Shown here: piece by piece, positions 50,988 through 59,340 of the stretch | Position numbering within the stretch: the first letter of the stretch is position 1 | Layout: each line of letters begins with the position of its first letter | NCBI GenBank assembly: GCA_902469965.1 | Contig: CABREP010000001.1 | Span: 33,390 to 97,389, forward strand | Length of the DNA: 64,000 nucleotides | Reading direction: 5' to 3' | Origin: Egerieimonas sp900552095 | GTDB lineage: Bacteria > Bacillota > Clostridia > Lachnospirales > Lachnospiraceae | The notes under the pieces: generated by a model | Told to the model about the DNA's origin: nothing | Databases searched by the model: none | The model's input: only the letters and a program-made list of their open reading frames with translations | Position numbers and translations under genes: made by a program

Positions 50988-52757
50988 ATGAAAAAACTGT
51001 CCTCTTATCAGGTGAAACGGGGGCTTCAGTATTTCCGGAAGCACGGGGTGAAGCAGTTTGTCCGCCGCTTCGGGGAAAAGACAGGAATTGTGGAGACTGC
51101 ATATCCGGGCTGGTTTGAAAAGCACAGAACTTCGGAGCGGGAATTGGCAGAACAGCGGGAGAAGTGTTTTCGCGATCCGCTTCTTTTCAGCTTCGTGGTT
51201 CCTGCCTATAATACGCCGGAACGTTATCTGAGAGAGCTGATCAATTCGCTTCTGGCGCAGACGTATGCCGGCTGGGAACTCTGTCTGGCAGATGGAAGTC
51301 CGGATGGAGATGTGGTCTGCGGCGTGGTGAAAGAGTATGCGGACGCGAGGATCCACTACCGTCATCTGGAGGAAAATTATGGGATTTCCGGTAATACAAA
51401 TGCGGCGCTGGAGATGGCAGCGGGGGATTTCATTGTACTGGCGGATCACGATGACCTTCTGGAGCCGGACGCCCTGTTCCGAATGATGGAAGTGCTGGAG
51501 CAGGATCCGGGAACCGATGTGATCTATACAGATGAGGGGAAGATCACCATGGATGGGAGCCGGATTTTTGATCCCCATTTTAAGTCGGACTTTAACTGGT
51601 GGCTGCTGCGCAGCAACAATTATATCTGTCATATTTTTGCGGTGCGCGCATCCATAGGAAAACGGGTGGGCGGATTCTGCAGGGAATATGACGGCGCTCA
51701 GGACTATGATTATATCCTGAAATGCTGCGAGAAGGCGGAGAAGATTGTCCATATTCCCCGGATCCTGTATCACTGGAGGGCACATCCGGGTTCTACTGCG
51801 GGAGATCCGGCCAGTAAAAGTTATGCCTACGAGGCGGGCTGCAGAGCGCTGAACGATCATTATCAGAGAGCCGGAATCCGGGCGCGGGCAGAGTATACCG
51901 GTCTTCCGGGCAGATACCGCACCCGTTTTGAACTGAAGGAGACACCGGAAATCTGCGTACTGCTTACGTATACCGGAAAGGAACAGGAACTGCTTTCCAG
52001 TGTGAAGGCACTTCGGGAAGGAACCGGCTATCCCTGCTGGAACTTGTGGATTCTGGCCGGAAACCGACAGAAGATTTCTCCGGAGACACTGGAAAAGCTG
52101 GGAGAAGTCACTTTCTTTCAGAGGGAATGTCATTCTCTGCCGGAACTGTGGAACCGGGCAGCAGAAGAATGTGGCGGAAGTTACCTCCTCTTTTTAAATG
52201 GGGCGTACCGGCCGGTGCACTGCGACTGGATTCGGGAACTTCTGGGTCAGTGTGTACAGAAGAATGTGGGGGCGGCGGGAGCAAAGCTGCTCTACAGCGA
52301 CCGGAAGATCTGTCAGGCCGGTGTCTGCGTGGGGATGTATGCAGTGGCGGGAAATGAAGCGGAAGGCGCAAAGTACCTGGATGAAGGCTGCAATGCCTGG
52401 AATATTTCCAACCGAAATGTCAGTGCGGTGACAGATGTGGTGATCACACCGAGAGAAGTCTGGGAGGCGCTGGGCGGAGTAAAGACGGAATACAAAAGTT
52501 ATCTGGCTATGACGGATTACTGTCTGCGGGCCGGACAGCTGGGATATGGGATCGTGTATACGCCCTGGGCTGAACTGAAGAGTGTGCAGAAATTCCGAAA
52601 AGACAGACAGCGCTGGGAGAAGCGGGAAGGAGAACTGTTCCGGAAAGAGTGGACAGAGTTCCTGGATCGGGGAGATCCGTTTTATTCGCCGAATCTGTCG
52701 CTGGACGGACCGGATTTTCGTTATTCCGGTTCTGATGAAAAATACGGGGAAAGATAA
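50988..52757 (+). CDS. GT2 glycosyltransferase with a degenerate second domain
   Basis: 589 aa from the ATG at 50988 (GGGGAGG ribosome site inside a 4-base gap after the previous stop). The N-terminal module (GLQYFRKHGVKQFV, WFEKHRTSERELAEQ) and the first GT2 domain with VLADHDDLLEP match the upstream paralogue. In the second domain the metal site has become FLNGAYRPVH, with no Asp pair, and the catalytic segment is altered, so it is probably inactive and may act as a scaffold or acceptor-binding domain. Confidence 0.85.
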   Translation: MKKLSSYQVKRGLQYFRKHGVKQFVRRFGEKTGIVETAYPGWFEKHRTSERELAEQREKCFRDPLLFSFVVPAYNTPERYLRELINSLLAQTYAGWELCLADGSPDGDVVCGVVKEYADARIHYRHLEENYGISGNTNAALEMAAGDFIVLADHDDLLEPDALFRMMEVLEQDPGTDVIYTDEGKITMDGSRIFDPHFKSDFNWWLLRSNNYICHIFAVRASIGKRVGGFCREYDGAQDYDYILKCCEKAEKIVHIPRILYHWRAHPGSTAGDPASKSYAYEAGCRALNDHYQRAGIRARAEYTGLPGRYRTRFELKETPEICVLLTYTGKEQELLSSVKALREGTGYPCWNLWILAGNRQKISPETLEKLGEVTFFQRECHSLPELWNRAAEECGGSYLLFLNGAYRPVHCDWIRELLGQCVQKNVGAAGAKLLYSDRKICQAGVCVGMYAVAGNEAEGAKYLDEGCNAWNISNRNVSAVTDVVITPREVWEALGGVKTEYKSYLAMTDYCLRAGQLGYGIVYTPWAELKSVQKFRKDRQRWEKREGELFRKEWTEFLDRGDPFYSPNLSLDGPDFRYSGSDEKYGER

Positions 52758-52770
52758 AGGAAACAGTAGT

Positions 52771-53730
52771 ATGAAAAAAGCGGCGGTGATAATTCCCAAT
52801 TACAATGGGGCCGGATATCTGGGACCCTGCCTGGACAGCCTTATGAGGCAGAGTGAGAAGTCTTTTTCTGTGATCGTGGTGGACAATGGTTCCACGGACG
52901 GGAGCAGGGAACTGATACGGGAAAAATATCCCTGGGCAGAGCTTCTCTGTCTGGAGGAAAATACGGGATTCTGCGGGGCGGTAAACCGGGGAATCCAGGC
53001 GGCAGAAGAACCGTATGTAATACTGCTGAACAATGATACGGAAGCAGAGCCTGATTTTATCAGGGAACTGCTGGAAGGGATCGGGCGCCATCGGAGAGCT
53101 TTTGCATGCGGGGCGAAGATGCTGCAGGCACACAGCCCGGAGCTTTTGGATGACGCCGGAGATTTTTACAGTGCCCTTGGCTGGGCGGCGGCCCGGGGCA
53201 AGGGGAAGCCGGAAGCAGAGTACAGCCGGGAAGAGAAGATTTTTTCGGCCTGTGCGGGGGCGGCTATCTACCGCAGGAAGGTGCTTCTCGGCCTCGGGCT
53301 CTTTGATGAAGAACATTTTGCCTATCTGGAGGATCTGGATATTTGCTATCGGGCCAGACTGTACGGTTATGAGAACTGGTATCTCCCGAAAGCCCGGGTG
53401 CGTCATGTGGGGAGCGGAACCAGCGGATCCCGCTATAATCTGTTCAAGGTGCGATACTCTTCCAGGAATAACATTTACCTGATCTGGAAAAATATGCCCC
53501 TGTTTCAGATCCTGTTGAATCTGCCGTTTCTTCTGGCAGGGTTTGGCGCCAAATTCCTTTTTTTCGCGGGAAAAGGATTCGGAAAGGAGTATCTGGCCGG
53601 CATCCGAAATGGTTTTCAGCTGTGTCGGAAATCCGAAAAAAAGACGAAATTTACCTGGAAACGGCTTCTGGTATACAGCAGGATTCAGCTGGAACTGTGG
53701 AAGAATCTGTGCTGCACGCTTCGCCGCTGA
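52771..53730 (+). CDS. GT2 glycosyltransferase (rhamnosyltransferase type)
   Basis: 319 aa from the ATG at 52771 with AAAGGAAAC upstream. A single GT2 domain (VIIPNYNGAGYL, VVDNGSTDGS, ILLNNDTEAEPDF, AYLEDLDICYRA) followed by a C-terminal amphipathic or membrane-associated part (about 235-275) as in WbbL-like rhamnosyltransferases. It acts on the cytosolic side of the membrane. It is the last gene before the promoter of the initiating transferase gene. Confidence 0.88.
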   Translation: MKKAAVIIPNYNGAGYLGPCLDSLMRQSEKSFSVIVVDNGSTDGSRELIREKYPWAELLCLEENTGFCGAVNRGIQAAEEPYVILLNNDTEAEPDFIRELLEGIGRHRRAFACGAKMLQAHSPELLDDAGDFYSALGWAAARGKGKPEAEYSREEKIFSACAGAAIYRRKVLLGLGLFDEEHFAYLEDLDICYRARLYGYENWYLPKARVRHVGSGTSGSRYNLFKVRYSSRNNIYLIWKNMPLFQILLNLPFLLAGFGAKFLFFAGKGFGKEYLAGIRNGFQLCRKSEKKTKFTWKRLLVYSRIQLELWKNLCCTLRR

Positions 53731-53776
53731 CGGTCCGCTTAAGATTTGCTTAAAGAAATCGTCAGCAAACAAAAGG

Positions 53777-53805
53777 TTGCCTAATGGCAATACTTATTGT
53801 ATAGT
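53777..53805 (+). promoter_or_regulatory. Internal promoter of the polysaccharide locus
   Basis: TTGCCT (53777-53782), 17-base spacer, TATAGT (53800-53805), 21 bases before the transferase start. It lets the initiating transferase and LCP genes be expressed apart from the upstream genes. Confidence 0.6.
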
Positions 53806-53825
53806 AAAGAATGGAAAGGACTTAG

Positions 53826-55238
53826 GTGACGAGCGTGATAAAGGATAATCAGAAGTACTTTAACCGTCTGCACGTGGTTCTGGATGCGGCAGTGATCGCC
53901 TTTTCCTACTGGCTGAGCTGGGTGATCAAGTTCAGCGGTATTTTTGTAAAAAATTCAGTGCGGACTTTAAGCTTTGAGCAGTATATGCTGGCATTGATTT
54001 TTATCATTCCGGGGTATCTGATCTTATATTCAGCCTGCAGTCTTTACACGCCAAAGCGGGTGCAGGGCAGAAGGCTGGAATTTGCAAATATTGCAAAGGC
54101 GAATGCCATAGGCGTTCTTCTGGTGATCGTGGCTCTTTACATTTTTAAGGAGCTGGATTATTCCCGGAGCATGCTGGTGATCTTCTTCGGCATTAATACG
54201 GTTCTCTGTGAATGTCTTCGGATGGGGATCCGCCTGATCCTCAGAGATATGAGAAAACGAGGGCTGAATCAGAAACATATCCTGCTGGTCGGCTACAGCC
54301 GGGCGGCAGAGGAATATATTGACAGAATCCTGGCGAATCCTCAGTGGGGTTACACGGTGAGAGGGATTCTGGACGATTCCGTGGAAGCCGGGACGGTTTA
54401 CCGGGGGATTAAGGTATTAGGCTGTGTGGACAATCTGATGGTGATCCTTCCGGAGAACAAGCTGGATGAGATCGTGATAACACTGGGGCTTCATCAGTAC
54501 GCGAGACTGGAAGAAATTGTGGCCCTCTGCGAGAAATCCGGAGGGCATACCAAATTTATCCCGGATTATACAAACATCATTCCAACGAAACCTTACACAG
54601 AAGATCTTCTGGGACTTCCTGTTATCAATATCCGTTACGTTCCTCTGACCAATACGTTTTCAGCTGCGGTGAAGCGGGCGATGGATATTTTTGGAGCCAT
54701 TGTGGCAATTATTCTGTTTTCTCCGGTCATGCTGATTTTTGCGGTTCTGATCAAGGCAACTTCAAAGGGGCCTCTGATTTATAAACAGACCCGGGTGGGG
54801 CTTCACAATAAGCCTTTTGAGATGTACAAATTCCGTTCTATGGAGGTGCAGCCGGAGGCGGAGGAGCGAAAGGCCTGGACTGTAAAGAACGATCCGAGAG
54901 TGACCAGTGTGGGAAAATTTATGCGGAAAACAAGTATTGATGAGCTTCCGCAGCTTTTTAATATTTTAAAGGGTGATATGAGCCTGGTGGGACCAAGACC
55001 CGAGCGGCCTTTCTTTGTGGAAAAATTCCGGGAAGAGATTCCGAGATATATGGTGAAGCATCAGGTGCGTCCGGGACTGACCGGATGGGCACAGATCCAC
55101 GGATACCGGGGCGATACTTCGATCAGGAAGCGCATCGAGTATGATCTCTATTATATTGAGAACTGGACCGTAGGCCTGGATATCAAGATTTTGTTTCTTA
55201 CCTTTTTTAAAGGGTTTGTAAATAAAAATGCATATTAG
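53826..55238 (+). CDS. Polyprenyl-phosphate sugar-1-phosphate transferase (WcaJ/CpsE type)
   Basis: 470 aa, GTG start (a second GTG nine bases on is possible). Four membrane helices (about 12-35, 50-72, 84-104, 110-130), a CoA_binding_3-like domain (about 145-255) and a fifth hydrophobic helix precede the bacterial sugar transferase domain (about 278-470) with YKFRSM and SLVGPRPERP. It loads the first sugar phosphate onto undecaprenyl phosphate, starting glycan synthesis. The sugar (glucose or GlcNAc derivatives are common) cannot be read from sequence. Confidence 0.92.
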   Translation: MTSVIKDNQKYFNRLHVVLDAAVIAFSYWLSWVIKFSGIFVKNSVRTLSFEQYMLALIFIIPGYLILYSACSLYTPKRVQGRRLEFANIAKANAIGVLLVIVALYIFKELDYSRSMLVIFFGINTVLCECLRMGIRLILRDMRKRGLNQKHILLVGYSRAAEEYIDRILANPQWGYTVRGILDDSVEAGTVYRGIKVLGCVDNLMVILPENKLDEIVITLGLHQYARLEEIVALCEKSGGHTKFIPDYTNIIPTKPYTEDLLGLPVINIRYVPLTNTFSAAVKRAMDIFGAIVAIILFSPVMLIFAVLIKATSKGPLIYKQTRVGLHNKPFEMYKFRSMEVQPEAEERKAWTVKNDPRVTSVGKFMRKTSIDELPQLFNILKGDMSLVGPRPERPFFVEKFREEIPRYMVKHQVRPGLTGWAQIHGYRGDTSIRKRIEYDLYYIENWTVGLDIKILFLTFFKGFVNKNAY

Positions 55239-55255
55239 TACGTAAGGGGAAAAAA

Positions 55256-56404
55256 ATGAGCAAAGAACAGAAAAAAATGAATAAACTGCAGAGGAAGCGC
55301 AGAAGAAGAAGGATCTTTTTTGGCCTTGAAGTAGTGGTTTTGCTGGTACTGATCGGCTGCCTGTTCGTTTACGCCAAACTGAATGACGCCCTGGGAAAGA
55401 TTGATATTACGCCTACGGACGATTCCAAGATTCAGACAAATGATGATCTGCAGCTGAGCAAAGAAGTGCTGACCGGATATCATAATATCCTGCTGGTCGG
55501 TGTGGATCACAGATCCGGAGAAGATGATACCGGTTCTCTGGATGCCTGCAACAGCGACACCATGATCCTGGCAAGTATTAACAATGACACGAAAGAGATT
55601 CGCCTTGTTTCTCTTTTCCGCGATACGCTCTTGAATGTGGGAAACAGGGAGTATGACAAGGCAAACTCGGCTTACTGGAATGGGCCGGAGGCACTTTTGT
55701 CTATGTTTAATCAGAATCTGGATCTGAATATCCATGATTATGTGGCTGTGGATTTCCAGGCGGTAGCGGATACGGTAGATCTTCTGGGAGGAATTGACCT
55801 GGAACTGACAGCGGAGGAAATTACTCATCTGAATAACTACTGTAAAGATATGGTGGTGCTCCACGATCAGGTGGAAGGCAAAGAGTTTGATCCTCTGCCG
55901 GAGCAGGATGGCACGTATCATCTGGATGGACTGCAGGCTTTGGGTTACTGCCGGATCCGTTATACCAGCGGAAGTGATTACCGCCGGACCCTCCGTCAGA
56001 GAACCGTAATTATGAAAGTTGCAGAAAAAGCAAAAACAGCAGGCGTAGGCCCGCTGATGAATGTGGTGGATGAAGTATTCCCGCTGGTGAAGACAAATAT
56101 CAGCAAGGATACGATCCTGAAACTGGGAATGTCCATGCTGGACTATGAGATTGTGGATCAGACCGGGTTCCCCTTCGATCATCTTGAGGGAGATGTGAAA
56201 GTACCTCAGAGAAAAAATGCACTGGATGTTATTGTTCCTGTGACTCTGGAAACCAATGTAATCAAACTGCATGAGTATCTGTTCCCGGATCAGGAATATA
56301 TACCGTCCAAAGAATTAAAGGAGTACAGTTCAGATCTGACATATCTGTCCGGATTTGGGGAGGATGATATTCCCAAGCGGTCGGCAGACTGGGATGTAAG
56401 ATAA
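55256..56404 (+). CDS. LytR-CpsA-Psr (LCP) family glycan ligase
   Basis: 382 aa. A Lys/Arg-rich cytosolic start, one membrane helix (about 20-42) and an external LCP domain (about 75-280) with NILLVGVDHRS, the SDTMILASIN motif, the LVSLFRDTLLNV motif and the RIRYTSGSDYRRTLRQR motif, which carries the conserved Arg residues of the active site. LCP proteins move lipid-linked glycans onto peptidoglycan. Its place in this locus indicates the exported polysaccharide ends up bound to the wall. Confidence 0.93.
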   Translation: MSKEQKKMNKLQRKRRRRRIFFGLEVVVLLVLIGCLFVYAKLNDALGKIDITPTDDSKIQTNDDLQLSKEVLTGYHNILLVGVDHRSGEDDTGSLDACNSDTMILASINNDTKEIRLVSLFRDTLLNVGNREYDKANSAYWNGPEALLSMFNQNLDLNIHDYVAVDFQAVADTVDLLGGIDLELTAEEITHLNNYCKDMVVLHDQVEGKEFDPLPEQDGTYHLDGLQALGYCRIRYTSGSDYRRTLRQRTVIMKVAEKAKTAGVGPLMNVVDEVFPLVKTNISKDTILKLGMSMLDYEIVDQTGFPFDHLEGDVKVPQRKNALDVIVPVTLETNVIKLHEYLFPDQEYIPSKELKEYSSDLTYLSGFGEDDIPKRSADWDVR

Positions 56405-56411
56405 AAAAAGC

Positions 56412-56457
56412 AAGGCTGCTGGGCAGCGGGGCAAGGCCCCTGCCGGCAGCCTTTTTT
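56412..56457 (+). terminator. Terminator or attenuator between LCP and the last glycosyltransferase
   Basis: AAGGCTGC pairs with GCAGCCTT and an inner GC-rich stem continues it; CTTTTTT follows. The next gene starts 15 bases later with its ribosome site right after the T-run, so it must rely on read-through or another promoter. Confidence 0.85.
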
Positions 56458-56471
56458 CAAAGGAGAGAGCG

Positions 56472-57389
56472 ATGAAAACGACAGATGTGATTATTCCCTG
56501 TTATAAACCGGGAAAACAGATTGAAAAGCTGCTTTCCCGGCTTTCCCGTCAGAGCTGTCCGCCGGATCATATTTTGGTGATGAACACGGAGGAAGCATAC
56601 TGGGACAGGGAGCTGGAGAAAAAATATGAAAATCTGCAGGTGTATCATCTGACCCGGGAGGAGTTTGACCATGGAGCAACCAGGGACCGGGGAGCCCGGA
56701 TGTCTCAGGCGGATGTTCTTATCTTTATGACCCAGGATGCACTTCCGGCCGACAGGGATCTTCTGCGGAATCTGGTGAGAAGTCTTGATCAGGACGGGGT
56801 TGCTGTGTCCTACGCACGGCAGCTTCCGGCGGAAGACTGCCGCCTGATCGAGCGGTATGCAAGAAGCTTCAATTATCCTCCGGAGAGCCGGGTGAAATGG
56901 GAGAGCGATCTTCCCGAGATGGGGATCAAGACGTATTTCTGTTCCAACGTGTGTGCCGCATATAAACGGGAAATTTATCTGAAGCTGGGTGGTTTTTCCT
57001 GTCCCACAGTTTTTAATGAAGATATGCTTTATGCGGCAAAAGCAATGAAAGCCGGATATGGGGTAGCATACGCCGCAGATGCCCGGGTGATCCATTCTCA
57101 CAATTACACAGGGATTCAGCAGCTGAAGCGTAATTTTGATCTGGGCGTTTCGCAGGCAGAAAACAGGGAGATTTTTGCAGGAATCCCTTCGGAGGGGGAG
57201 GGATTCCGTCTGGTGAAAAAAACAGCGGCGCATCTGATAAGAAAAGGGAAACCCTGGCAGATCTTTCTGCTGGCCTGGCAGAGCGGCTGCAAATATGCAG
57301 GGTATCTTCTGGGGAAAAATCACCGGCGTCTTCCGCGGAAACTTATCCTGAAGCTGACCGGAAGCCCGGGCTACTGGAAGAAAAAGTAA
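56472..57389 (+). CDS. GT2 rhamnosyltransferase-like protein
   Basis: 305 aa. The domain begins VIIPCYKPGKQIEKLL and carries IFMTQDALPA, the metal motif common in RfbF-type rhamnosyltransferases, then FNEDMLYAAKAMKAGY as the catalytic region. It fits the rhamnose theme of the locus opened by rfbC. It lies just beyond a strong terminator hairpin, so its level is probably lower or separately controlled. Ribosome site AAAGGAGAGAG. Confidence 0.88.
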   Translation: MKTTDVIIPCYKPGKQIEKLLSRLSRQSCPPDHILVMNTEEAYWDRELEKKYENLQVYHLTREEFDHGATRDRGARMSQADVLIFMTQDALPADRDLLRNLVRSLDQDGVAVSYARQLPAEDCRLIERYARSFNYPPESRVKWESDLPEMGIKTYFCSNVCAAYKREIYLKLGGFSCPTVFNEDMLYAAKAMKAGYGVAYAADARVIHSHNYTGIQQLKRNFDLGVSQAENREIFAGIPSEGEGFRLVKKTAAHLIRKGKPWQIFLLAWQSGCKYAGYLLGKNHRRLPRKLILKLTGSPGYWKKK

Positions 57390-57485
57390 GAAAATCAATT
57401 CATCTTTTTTTAAAAGAATAATCACAGTTTTAACACAATTCCCGGTTAAACTAAAGTCATCAAAAGAAAGGAACGAGGGATTGTT

Positions 57486-59156
57486 ATGGACGAGAGATGG
57501 GAGAACCAAAATACGTATGATAACGATGAAGCGCAGAGAACTGCCGCGGAGCCGGTGGCAGATCAGGCAGACAATCCTGATGATGAAATAAAAGAAACAG
57601 CAAATCAGGAAAAGAAAGAGGAAGCATCTGTACACAGTTATAACCCCTATCATATGACCGGAGACCGGCTGTCGGATCCGGTGTGGGAATCAGAAGAGAG
57701 AAAACAGACCGGAAGCCAGAGCTGGGAGAGTCAGAGCAGCCAGACGTACACCAGTCAGAGCTATGAAAATCAGAACAGCCAGATGTACGGAAGCCAGAAT
57801 TATGAAAATCAGAACAGTCAGCCGTACGGAAGCCAGAACTATGGAACGCAAACCAGTCAGCCGTACGGAAGTCAGAGTTATGGAACGCAGACCAGTCAGA
57901 CGCACAGAAAGAAGACGAAAAAAACCCGAAAAAAGAGCAGTTCCGGTTTTGGAAAGAAAGCAGGGATCAGCGTGGCTCTGGCAGTTATCTTCGGTCTGGT
58001 GGCCGGAGCAGTCTTCCAGGGGGTGAATTATATTGGAAATAAATATTTCCCCACAAGTTCGACCAGCAAGGTAGAGCTGAGCCAGACCGGGCAGGGAGGC
58101 AGCACAGAGGAGGCAGAGCCGGTGAGCAATGTGAACGGAACCTACGGTTCTGTGGTTGCGGTGGTTCAGGATACGAAACCTTCTGTTGTCGCCATTACCT
58201 GCGTAAGTGTACAGCAGGTTCAGGACTGGATGTTCGGGGGCAACTATCAGCAGGAAGTTTCCAATGCGGGATCCGGCATCATCGTCGGGAAAAATGAGGA
58301 TGAGCTTCTGATCGCCACGAATGAGCATGTAATCGAAGGGGCATCTGAGATTACCGTAACCTTCATTGACAACGAGTCTGTGGCCGCTACGGTAAAGGGA
58401 ACAGATGAAAATGACCTGGCGGTGGTTGCAGTTAAGATCAGCGACATTAAGGAAGAGACTTTAAATCAGATCAAAGTGGCAGCGATCGGAGATTCTGAGG
58501 CACTCAAAGAGGGCGAGCAGGTGGTGGCGATTGGAAATGCTCTCGGCCAGGGAACAGCAGTGGCAGCCGGGTACGTGAGCGCGCTGAATCAGACGATTAC
58601 TTTTGATAACGTAGAGCATGATGTGATCCAGCTTGATATCGCTATCAATCACGGAAACAGCGGCGGTGCGCTCTTCAATATGAGAGGCGAGCTGGTAGGG
58701 ATCAATGAGGCAAAAGGTGTGGTGAGCTCTACCGGAGAGGCCGCAGACGGTATGGGATATGCGATTCCTATCAACGAGGCAGAGCCGATCCTGAATAATC
58801 TGATGAACCGTCAGACCAGGGACAAAACCTCTGAGGAGGAGCAGGGATTTCTGGGAGTGAGCGGCATCAATGTGAGCAGTGATGCTTCCAGCATGTATAA
58901 CCTTCCGGTGGGCGTCTACGTAAACAGCGTTACAGAGGAGGGGCCGGCTGAGGCGGCAGGAATCCAGGCGGGCGATATTATCAAGAGCTTTGACGGGCAG
59001 AAGGTATCTGATTTTGCAGAACTTCAGAAACTGCTCACGTATTATAAAGCAGGAGAGACCGTTGAAGTGGTGATTTCCCGGGCAGATGACGGGAACTATG
59101 AGGAGCAGACATTGGAAGTGACCCTGGCTCCAAGAAAAGATTTTGTAAAAGAATAA
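57486..59156 (+). CDS. HtrA/DegP-like serine protease with PDZ domain
   Basis: 556 aa. A cytosolic N-terminus of about 150 residues is acidic and then Gln/Ser/Tyr-rich with four 13-residue repeats; a membrane helix follows (about 160-182). The trypsin-like domain (about 215-420) has His in TNEHVI, Asp in ENDLAVV and Ser in NHGNSGGALFN. One PDZ domain (about 450-545) ends the protein. It should act outside the membrane in protein quality control. The long repeat-bearing cytosolic tail is unusual among HtrA proteins. Confidence 0.93.
   Translation: MDERWENQNTYDNDEAQRTAAEPVADQADNPDDEIKETANQEKKEEASVHSYNPYHMTGDRLSDPVWESEERKQTGSQSWESQSSQTYTSQSYENQNSQMYGSQNYENQNSQPYGSQNYGTQTSQPYGSQSYGTQTSQTHRKKTKKTRKKSSSGFGKKAGISVALAVIFGLVAGAVFQGVNYIGNKYFPTSSTSKVELSQTGQGGSTEEAEPVSNVNGTYGSVVAVVQDTKPSVVAITCVSVQQVQDWMFGGNYQQEVSNAGSGIIVGKNEDELLIATNEHVIEGASEITVTFIDNESVAATVKGTDENDLAVVAVKISDIKEETLNQIKVAAIGDSEALKEGEQVVAIGNALGQGTAVAAGYVSALNQTITFDNVEHDVIQLDIAINHGNSGGALFNMRGELVGINEAKGVVSSTGEAADGMGYAIPINEAEPILNNLMNRQTRDKTSEEEQGFLGVSGINVSSDASSMYNLPVGVYVNSVTEEGPAEAAGIQAGDIIKSFDGQKVSDFAELQKLLTYYKAGETVEVVISRADDGNYEEQTLEVTLAPRKDFVKE
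57741..57896 (+). repeat. Four tandem 39-bp repeats in the HtrA-like gene
   Basis: Units at 57741-57779, 57780-57818, 57819-57857 and 57858-57896 code for (Q-x-Y-G-S-Q-x-Y-x-x-Q-x-S)-type 13-residue repeats. They keep the reading frame, so copy-number change would only lengthen or shorten the tail. Confidence 0.9.
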
Positions 59157-59170
59157 AGAAAGAGACAGGA

Positions 59171-59222
59171 GCAGATACAGAGATCCGGGCAGAAAAGGAA
59201 GGATTTTTGTATCTGCTTTTTT
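59171..59222 (+). terminator. Terminator after the HtrA-like gene
   Basis: GCAGATACA (59171-59179) pairs with TGTATCTGC (59208-59216), with an inner ATCC/GGAT stem, followed by TTTTTT. Confidence 0.88.
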
Positions 59223-59280
59223 GTGAAAAGGTCCGGGCGCTGCCGCGTTTGGAGAGGGCGGGTGTTTAGAAAAAGTTCAC

Positions 59281-59309
59281 TTGTGTCTTACAGGGCTTTG
59301 AGCTATAAT
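59281..59309 (+). promoter_or_regulatory. Promoter of clpX
   Basis: TTGTGT (59281-59286), 17-base spacer, TATAAT (59304-59309), 31 bases before the start. Confidence 0.72.
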
Positions 59310-59340
59310 GGGGACATGGATGGAAGAAAGGAAGATTTCT

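Noticed and set aside
53726..53766. Terminator after the GT2 gene at 52771
   Set aside because: GCTGACG/CGTCAGC arms exist but enclose about 27 bases and no T-tract follows, so I did not call it.
52507..53790. 427-codon open frame on the - strand opposite glycosyltransferase genes
   Set aside because: Shadow of GC-rich third positions; no start signal or domain.
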